The position numbers and the translations under genes are program-made. 64,000 nucleotides of DNA from Ophioderma brevispina. Taxonomy: Eukaryota > Echinodermata > Ophiuroidea > Amphilepidida > Ophiodermatidae. Shown one piece after another: positions 55,610 to 64,000 of the stretch. Position 1 is the stretch's first letter; each line of letters opens with the position of its first letter. The stretch lies in the NCBI GenBank assembly GCA_023653785.1, contig JAMKCH010044100.1, positions 1-64,000 on the forward strand, in the 5' to 3' direction. The notes under the pieces are model-generated. The model was not told where the DNA came from. It ran no database searches and saw only the letters and a list, made by a program, of their open reading frames with translations.

Positions 55610-58600
55610 GTGTATGTATCCGACAGAATAGGTGGACAAATATAAAACGAAATAGGAAATTTGTGGATGTTTATCAATTATGTCAAAACAAATACAACGA
55701 TATGCAGTTGCAGTTTAAATCATGCACTGCAAAATTGTTGTGTAAATGGGTCGATATTGAAAGCAACTTTGGTTCAAATACCAACAACCGTAGAAGTTAC
55801 GTAAAATATTTAACCAACATAATTGCATTTGTCAGTTTATTTATTTACAATTATATACAATTATTCCGATATTTTGGATGCAGGGTATTTTGTTATTATT
55901 GTTTTTATTATTAGGTAGATATTGGCCACTGGTCACCATAAAATTATGCAGTATAAATTTGTTGATCGCTCAGTAAACAATCGAACATTTTTGACAAACA
56001 GTAAGTCATTTACCAAACATTTGCCGTGTGATTAGTACTGAATAGTTCATGATGGCGGCTGCTAATTCGCAGATTGCGTGGAATAGCGATCGCATTTTCG
56101 GCTAATTTGGGTGTTGTTTTTACACAAGGAGTTACTACATTGAAAACATGAACCAAATTATGCTTAAGATATAGTGTGGTATCAAATAAACAACTCCGTA
56201 CTCAACTTATGAATCCATTTTAAACAACCGATTTGTTATATAATATATTTAATAATTACCCAGACAAAAACACGTGGTAGTCTAAAATACAAGAAAATAC
56301 ACATTCTATACGTGTTTGCACTATAATCTGTACAAAACATAAACACTCTAAAACTGTGTTTAGCGAAGACACGCTTTTTAAACACGTTCTTGCTTTACTT
56401 TGTAAACATGCTCAGAGACTAAACTCCGTGTGTCAAAATAATTAACACTGACGTTTAATTTCTAAAAACTAACAACACCCTAAACATAACTCTAAAACAC
56501 AACTTTGCTATCACTTTCTAAACACTGCTTTTAGAGTATGTTTAACTCCACAATCTATTACAATTTTGCATAATGAAATAAGATCTTTAAGACAATATAT
56601 ACTTGGACAGGATTTATGCATGCATACCAGAGGAACATTCTATTATCCTATTAAACATGCTCTTATACCTGAATCCAAATCATAATGAGCATTTTGTGGA
56701 GAATGGTATATTAATCGGTATAGCATTAACATTGAAGACCTATCTTAAACATACAAACATATCCATTCAAGAAATTAAAGAATTAAAAAGCAAATATAGA
56801 CCTCGAAATATTGTTTAACAGTACTTTGTCGCTGCTTAAAACAAAACAAAATAAAAATAGTAATAATAATAATAAAGACTGACACGACACTCGAACCCAA
56901 AAGAACACGCTTGAAATTTTCTAGTGTCACTTTATCTTCACGATTCTCGCCACTATACTTAAATTATAGTACTGCGACTCAATTTTCTCGGCGTGAAACA
57001 ATTTTCAACCTTTAAAAATTAGTTTTCTTCTTAATTAATATTTTAATATGATATGACTCACCCAAAAGTTGCTCAAAATATTATAACGAATCTCTTTTGT
57101 TTCTTTATGTATAGGTTTTCCCGGTCAATTTGATAGTAATTTCATTCGAATTAACATTTGGGTTATTCGATTTCGCGCGAATTTGAACGCACTCCAAAAT
57201 GTATATTTCAAATTGCTTATAACTCAATCCAATGAAATGAATAAAGCATTCACTCGCCTAATAAGAACGTCCAATTTCCCGAAATGTTCAATCAATTTAC
57301 ATGAAAAGGTACGGAATTAGGAGAAAAGGTATTCAAAAGCAAGCGTGACAGGTCCATGTGGTTGCTTGTGCGAAGGAATTCGTTTTAGTTCGTTCAAATG
57401 TACAACAGCTGCAATCTTTTAAGAACGGCAATTTTGGGTCGTGAATGAGATTTTAATAGGCCTATATATGCTAGCAAATATGTATACATTTCTTGGAAGG
57501 AACTCAGATAATGTATAAATGGTGTGTGACCCATATATTGAAAAACCAAAAACATTCAACAATTAAAAATAAGATCATATACTACAATTTAGTACACACA
57601 TTATACCTCACATCACTGTAAAAACTGTTTTAAACATTTTTATTTCAATTTAACATATTGCATTCTAAGCATCAATATAATAGGTAAACATCAATAGTTA
57701 TGGTTATATATTTGTGTGTGTGTGTTTGTGTTTAGGTTTTGAAATTTAAAAATGGTGTTTGCAAAGTTAGTGCAGGAAAGTATTTTATTCCTAAACATAG
57801 TTGTTACTGCGTAAAGGTTATGTAGGCCTATGGTATGTATACAGACTGTTTTCGGCAGGACTATCGACAAGGGAGAAGTAATTGAAATTTCATTCCCAAA
57901 TTATATACAATGCGAGAATATGTGAACATTGTAGAGGTCTATTTCTTATGTTAAATCTGCAATAACTTTTTGATAATCCTAAGAAAAAAAGAAACAAAAA
58001 TAACAACAAAACAAAGCAAATAAACAAAGTAAACAACAAGAAAAGGGGAAATATATATATAAAGAGGCATAAGGGAATAAAGAGAAAAAAAACTATGGTT
58101 ATGGATTAAATCGTATAAATCGTGAAGAAGTGAACGGAACGATGAATTAAAAAGTAAGCAGACATTTTATATGTTTTCCCGGCCAATTTCGCACTTTTAT
58201 CAACCAAAAAATAATTTGGCAATCAATTTCTCACGTTTTGGGCTTATCGGTCTAAATCCTAAGTACAATTTCGTATTATGAGCACTCTATTCCATTTCTC
58301 GTCAATTAATTTCGTTGTACAGCATAACCTTTAGCTTATGGTAGTGCAAGTTCGTCGTTATGCTTTCAATTTCGCCATTTCGAATTTATTTCGAAAAATC
58401 ATTAACTTTTTTCGCTATACGTAAACAAGAACGGTGCGAAACAATGTAGGGTTGATTTTCAATTTCGTGGATTGCTATTCTAATCGGTGATTATGCATTT
58501 AATTACGTTACGTTATAGACCTACAATAGACGTTTACGTTTAATAGACCTAGAATGATAAAATCAGTAAAATATCTATTTTGGTAAAACATGTCAAAACA

Positions 58601-58640
58601 ACTTTTAGGAAATTTCATATCTTCGGGACACACATATAAT
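55610..58640. other. No recognisable gene or element
   Basis: Long AT-rich stretch. A (GT)n patch near 57713-57730; several short frames (55663-55914, 56603-56818) without homology. The 56300-56540 part repeats AAACAC/CTAAAC words without clear units. Confidence 0.45.
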
Positions 58641-58642
58641 TA

Positions 58643-59247
58643 CACTGTAAAAATTACAGTGCAATTTACAGTAAAATACTGTAAAAAACTTACAGTATTT
58701 GACTGTAATTTGGAAATACAGCAAAATACTGTAAATTTTATGTTCAATTTCCAAGGCCTATAATGACTCAATTTAAAAGTGGAGCCTTTATTCGAATTAT
58801 AATGATCATCAACATTATTATACATAATTATGAATTTTCAATTACACGATTAAGTACTAAAATTGACAGGAAAAAAAATACTGTAAATTTTACAGGAAAA
58901 TACTGGCAGCAATTCTGCCAACAAAATCCCGTAAAATTACAGCTTTCATTCAAATTTACTGTATATTTTACAGTTTGATGTAATATATTTTACAACAAAC
59001 TGTAAAATTTTACAGTATATGCACCATAAAAATTTGTTGATAGGCCTACAAAGTTAGGGTGTTCGTCAGTGCTTTTTTATTCTCCACACATTTACAATCT
59101 CTATAATAATTCACCAAATATATTTGTTTCTATATGGTTTGATTAAATTATTTTTTACAGTATACTGTAATTTTTACGGTAATTTGTTGGCAGAATTGCT
59201 GCCAGGATTTTTTCCTGTAAAATTTACAGTATTTTTTTTTTACAGTG
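58643..59247. mobile_element. TA-flanked MITE rich in TTACAGT
   Basis: Flanked by TA (58641-58642, 59248-59249). Ends begin CACTGTAAAAA on both sides. TACAGT/ACTGTA occurs many times (dense at 58643-58740, 58880-59020 and 59150-59247), and GGCAGCAATTCTGCCAACAA near 58905 is repeated in reverse near 59190, so the element looks like a nested or multimerised MITE. 605 bp, non-coding. Confidence 0.82.
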
Positions 59248-59249
59248 TA

Positions 59250-61830
59250 TAGGCCTATATTTTTTCCGGCAAATTTAATTCGTCATGTACAGTAATGTAA
59301 CTGACAAAAATAGGTTAAAGGTGGGTGATCCGATATATGACCCCGTCACCCACTTCACTCCATCAAACTTGAGATTTATGAAAGTACATATGTTTTGCCC
59401 ATGAAATGTTCTCTTTTGATGTTTTGAGCAAAAAACGTCTCCAAATGTGGTCGAGTGACCACATTAATTAATTTTATGGGTCAATTTAGTGCACATTTTT
59501 TATTCCACAATCCAAACGGCTGGACCAATTTAAAACGTGTTTTCAAACTTTTCGAACACACTAAACATTGTCTTGATGGCGGCTATTTTCATTTAGATGA
59601 TTATTTGAATTGTCAAATTAGAATGTACATTTTAAAATAAAAATCTCTTCCATATATACAATCATACTCAGCATTGATACTGATCATATAAGTGAAGGGC
59701 CAAAATCAAAAATAAGCAAGTCACTTGCCAGATCACTACAAACTAAGCACACCTTGATTTTTTGGTAGTTTTTATGATAATACACAATATTTCAGAGGTG
59801 TGCTAATTAAATTTTGTTGCGGTCACCTCGAAATCCAAGATGGCGGCCAAAATGGCCGCCGTTTTGGTTAACGACGTATTTTTGAGGGTAAGTCTACGTG
59901 AGCAAACAATTACCTTTGTTCTTGGTGTCATTACTTGAATATATTTTAATTATCTACATGCTCATACCCCTTTTGTGGTTTCGTTTTTATCACACATCCT
60001 TTTGCGACTGTGCCAAAAAAGGCATTCGCGATTTTGTCCATTTCTTTTTTTCCAAAAAAACGTGATGGTACTAAATTACTTTTCTCCCCCATACAAAATT
60101 GTTTTTTTCATAATTGGATCAAGACTTCTCAGGAATTTGTCCTCATATATTATGCGGTTTTGTGTGAAAAGCACAGATATAGCCGTTACTTAAAAGTATA
60201 TAGTGTCAAAATGACTAGGGGTCTTAATCACAAAACTCCATTTTTGCACATGTTTCTCTAAACACCATGAACCATATTGTTGTGTCAATAACCATATAAA
60301 ACTGCTATATGACAGTTTTGATTCACCTAACTTAATAAAATGTTTGAGTTCAGTTTGCTGCAATGTCCGTGCTGATTCAATTTCTTTTTTCGGTCACCTC
60401 TAAATCCAAAGATGGCGGCCAAATGGCCGCTGCTTTGCCAAAACAATTGTTTAAGGATAACGGGTTGAAGAAACCCTCCAATCAGCATGTATTGGTGTCA
60501 ATTTTAAAGCAAATAATAAATTTTCTACAGGCTTATACCATGCTTCTAGGTTTAAGGGTATATGCAGCAAAAATGTGAGTTTTTTTGACATTTTTTACAC
60601 AAAAGAGATCAAGCAAGATCAAGACATTTTTGCTCATCAATGAAAATTCTTATTCATGAGTACTAATTACTTGGTAGAACTTTGTCCCTTATGAAAATAT
60701 GCACACTGTGAAAAGGCCAGCTTTTACAAAATATTCTGTAAAAAAAGTTATAGGGCCCAAAGTACAATGCTATCTACAATCACAAATCACAGTTTTATTA
60801 GCACATCTATATAACATGTACGGCTTAATGATCAAGTACCTATACCCATTACTGGACAATGTGCTCTATAAATTTTAAGATTTATTACTGATCTTAGAAG
60901 TACCATAGCATCCAAAGGGCACCCAGGATCCCAAAATGACTACTGTTTTCACTTTAAAAACCTACTATTTTTACATAGCTCTTAAATAGAAACTCTACTT
61001 AACACTATTGCTACATGCTCATACTGCTACAATTGTCCATTTTCAAATATGCAGTGACAAAAAGTGTTATAAACTATATTTTTTGAAGTTTAACTACAAT
61101 ATTGCCGCATTACTCCTGGCAATACAATACATGATGAAGCAGATTCATGTTGCCTTTATCTCTCTGTTCTATATTGTTCTTTTCAAGTATATGCGAAGAA
61201 AACTACTAGTAAAAGATATCATCTGTGTTTGACTCTTATATCTGTGAAGTTTCTTGATTATTTGAATGATTGGACTCGTTTTGATGATAAATAGCTGCAT
61301 TGATAGACTGATTCTTGCACTCCTTTGCCCAAGTCGCAAATCCCTGTACACTTCAGGCGCCTGACACCAGTGTTCAAACGTAAAAAAAAGCCAATGTTCT
61401 ACAGGTGTTCTGACGTTTTCGCAGCTGACTCGGACAAAAAATCTAACTTTTTATTTTTTTTACTTTTTTTATATTTTTTGCATATTGTGATTGTAATCAT
61501 TTATTAGTTTTCCCTCTAATAGTTTGCCATATTTTAAGGACTGGAAGTATTTTATTCAGCAGAAAACTAACAGAACACTAGTGTTAAATAGTGTCATTGT
61601 CAAAAAAGTGTTACATTTTAGGCAGTTTCTGTAAAATGTTCTGTGCTCCAAGCATCAGCAACAGTGTGCATTGGTGTGTGATACATACCGATACAATATC
61701 AATAAATAAACAGAGTCCCGATAGAACATTCGAAAACAGCTTCTCCGCAATAATTGCTAGCCCCAACAAACAAGTTCATAAGTAGGCCTAAGAAATGTCC
61801 TAAAAAGATGAAGGTCAGACTCCTTAGCAA
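59250..61830. repeat. Non-coding; diverged repeat carrying AAGATGGCGGCCAAAATGGCC
   Basis: Segments at about 59815-59960 and 60390-60560 are homologous: both begin GGTCACCTC.AAATCCAA, then GATGGCGGCCA followed by TGGCCGC, and later ATGC.TATACC-like sequence. At 59842-59860 the GGCGGCCA/TGGCCGCC arms form a perfect hairpin. No gene recognised. Confidence 0.55.
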
Positions 61831-61838
61831 ATTTTTAA

Positions 61839-62104
61839 AGGCTGACTCAGAGATTTGAATATACTTTTTGGTCTATTAATTGAAAATAAGTCAGTGGAAA
61901 TAAAACATCCTCTAAAATGTATCAATCCAAGTTTGAGGCACGATACGAATTTTATAACAAAGTTTGTGACTTTTTTATATGAAGGATTTCAATCTGAACA
62001 TAGTTATTTCATCGTCACAGCATATGTAATTGCAAAAAACACGATTTGTTTCTGAAAATTGAGGGCCACAACCCTCCCTCGGGGAAATCTTCTGACACCA
62101 GCCT
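61839..62104. mobile_element. TTAA-flanked MITE, family A copy 2
   Basis: Flanked by TTAA (61835-61838, 62105-62108). The left end AGGCTGACTCAGAGATTT matches copy 1 at 4408; the right end is diverged (AAATCTTCTGACACCAGCCT). About 90 bp shorter than copy 1, with shared interior blocks such as TATATGAAGGA and CAAAAAACACGATTT. Confidence 0.8.
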
Positions 62105-62109
62105 TTAAT

Positions 62110-62985
62110 TGAATAGTTGAAAGAACTCAAGTATGCTAGGATTTATAGATGGACGTGTGACTTGTCTAATTTGCAACTATTGTGATCCACATGCTATGAA
62201 TATACACCAAGAATTCCGTGTTAATCTATAAGTTGGGGAAATTGCATGATCGAAGACTAATCCTGCATGCCCACTACGCTTCACTACTGGTACACCAGTC
62301 GGATGTTGTCGTAATACCGTCGGATGCTATATTATTTTCCGTAGTTAACTGTTATATATTCAAACTATAGGCGTATTGGCACCCAACATGCAAAAAAAAT
62401 ATTGGCGTCCCTGATAGCCTGATGCCATGGTATTGGAATCAGCTGCTTGTGGACTTTTATGGATTTCAAGCAATGTCTATTTCTGACATGAACTGCATCT
62501 AGAACATGTTACATCATTTCACAGGCCTTGAACAAAACTTGGATAATCAGCATGTGATGGCGGCTTATAGTAGGAGCTCATTCACTTAAAAGACCTCGTA
62601 TGTTGCTTCAGGGCAGCCAGAGAAAGGTAGTGTATTGTGGCTACAACTTCAGAGAATGATACCACATTCTCTGAACAATCTATGCCTTTTATGGCAGGGG
62701 CCATGAACTTGCGGTCCACCATGTGTAGTTCTGGAAGACTTGTCCTGCCAAACTCCTTCCTTGCCCAAATGCCTTTACGTAAAAAAAAGAGGCCAACTTG
62801 GGGCCAACTACAAAGCGTACATCATAATATCACTGTATCAATCGAGTACAACCTCGCATCTCCACACGATGGATGGATTGTAACATCTCCAAGTGAAATT
62901 CAAAATTGATTGGATAGATTTACTTCCTGGCACCATCTGTTGTTTGTTGGAACCCTTGGTGGGTCACTCAATAAAAATTGTGTGT
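62110..62985. other. No recognisable feature
   Basis: A 90-codon frame at 62637-62909 has no recognised homology. Nothing else seen. Confidence 0.45.
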
Positions 62986-62987
62986 GG

Positions 62988-63270
62988 GGGTGTAAGGCTT
63001 GCACTCTCAAACCCAGGCCTTTGGGCAGGACTGAAAAAAATCAGGGTCTTTGGGGCCAGAACAGACTAAATTTCTTAACACTTAGGGTTTTTCTGAGGTT
63101 CGATTTTGTCAAAATTTCCAAAAAATGGGTTCTTTTTTTAATTTTTTAAAATGTTTGCAAATTTTCTTTAAAAATATTCGTTTTTTACTCAAAAAAAATG
63201 CAAAATAATCCCACAAAATAGGGTCTTTTGGTGACCAGTGGTATAATTTTAAAAAAAGGGGGGCTTTGTG
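62988..63270. repeat. Diverged copy of the GGGTCTTTGG repeat element
   Basis: Begins GTGTAAGGCTTGCACTCTCA, matching the left end of 35823-36128, and carries CAGGGTCTTTGGGGCCAGA and ATAGGGTCTTTTGGTGACC. The right end is unclear. Confidence 0.55.
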
Positions 63271-63274
63271 AATT

Positions 63275-63608
63275 TTTCACTAAATGCGATTTACTACACG
63301 CTTTCCTACTAATGTGGTGCAAGAAAAACTCTGACTGAATGTAAAGGGATTTGCAGTTCTCCAAAGGAGTGCAAGAACCATCGCTATTAATTCAGATGTT
63401 TTTGCTGTAGTATTCTTTTGCATATAGTGCGAAGAACAATACAGACTTGAGACAAAGGACAAAATGACTGGTTTCATCGTGTTTAGATTGCATCAGTATG
63501 GGCAACAATGTAACCACTTCAAAATATATTTTTTTATCACACTTCTGGCATACATTTTTTGAAATGGACAACTTTCGAACGGGTTGAACACTATGCTACA
63601 CACAGTTG
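63275..63608. other. No recognisable feature
   Basis: Nothing recognised. Confidence 0.4.
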
Positions 63609-63613
63609 CTTAA

Positions 63614-63958
63614 AGTGACAGGCAGGAGACTTTTAAGGATACTAAATTCTCTCAAATGCACTGGATGGTGTAGAACCACTTACCAAAAACGTTTCGAAGG
63701 TTTATTGACACACAAGTACAAAAGAAAACCGCAAACCTTGTTTTGACCTTGCCTGACTATCGTAATTTTCCCCATAGAGGCCCGTGCTTTGACTTTCTGT
63801 CGTGCACGACAAAGTACTATAATCATCATCTTATTACATAAGAAACGGCGTTTTGGCTTATTCATCTTCAGTGTGATCTAAATACCTGTTATCATTTCCA
63901 ATTGCAAACCTGGGTTCAAAAAATTGGGGGCGCTCTTTCTGGAAATCTTCATGTCTCT
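63614..63958. mobile_element. TTAA-flanked MITE, family B copy 2
   Basis: Flanked by TTAA (63610-63613, 63959-63962). Starts AGTGACAGGCAGGAGACTTT and ends with the inverse. Same internal order as 28774-29132, including GACTTTCTGTCGTGCACGAC near 63790. About 85 percent similar by eye. Confidence 0.85.
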
Positions 63959-64000
63959 TTAAGTAAATGTTCTATTTAGAAATACAAACATAAATGTAAA

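Noticed and set aside
55610..58640. Possible host gene in the longest element-free stretch
   Set aside because: No frame longer than about 85 codons, no conserved domain and no convincing splice pattern.

Overview
This window looks like AT-rich, repeat-dominated nuclear DNA of an animal, most likely a marine invertebrate deuterostome (echinoderm or hemichordate grade). The reasons are the mix of Penelope-like, L2/CR1-like and jockey-like retroelement remnants, tRNA-derived SINEs, many MITEs and a sea-urchin-TU-like foldback element. I cannot name the species. I found no recognisable host protein-coding gene, no intact tRNA or rRNA gene, no CRISPR array and no bacterial-style operon. Nearly all recognisable coding sequence is decayed transposon protein.

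Layout. 0.6-2.8 kb: two inverted short-motif arrays, one a foldback element with terminal inverted repeats (TIRs) and an 8-bp target-site duplication (TSD). 3.7-4.8 kb: a SINE and a TTAA-flanked MITE. 6.9-10.2 kb: a long inverted repeat, a roughly 1-kb tandem duplication and tRNA-like SINE units. 12.3-15.3 kb: a broken Penelope-like element, two speculative exons and two RFX X-box-like sites. 15.6-22.8 kb: a TTAA MITE and three non-LTR retrotransposon remnants (one about 3.2 kb, minus strand). 24-30.2 kb: dispersed repeats, a CTCGACATG foldback element, a retroposon with an (AGTT)n tail, a second TTAA MITE family, and a cluster of inverted tRNA-Thr-like repeats. 32.8-36.1 kb: a second roughly 1-kb tandem duplication overlapping a CGACTTTGTTG foldback element, and a smaller array element. 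37.4-42 kb: MITEs, hairpins and LINE debris. 44-47.5 kb: a nest of jockey-like LINE, Tc1 transposase, a long-TIR MITE inserted next to it, and a second LINE. 49.6-51.2 kb: a CACTG-TIR MITE, a Tc1 C-terminal scrap and an inverted pair. 54.3-55.6 kb: a non-autonomous hAT element. 58.6-59.2 kb: a TTACAGT-rich MITE. 61.8-64 kb: second copies of both TTAA MITE families.

The most interesting theme is convergent architecture. At least four unrelated families each build a foldback structure from many copies of their own short CpG-containing motif (TCGAAACACC, TCCGAAAGG, CTCGACATG, TACGACTTTG) in opposing orientations. A second theme is a cohort of four MITE families, all flanked by TTAA and starting with AG, as expected for a Kolobok- or piggyBac-type mobiliser. 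All calls come from reading the sequence; no alignments or database searches were run.
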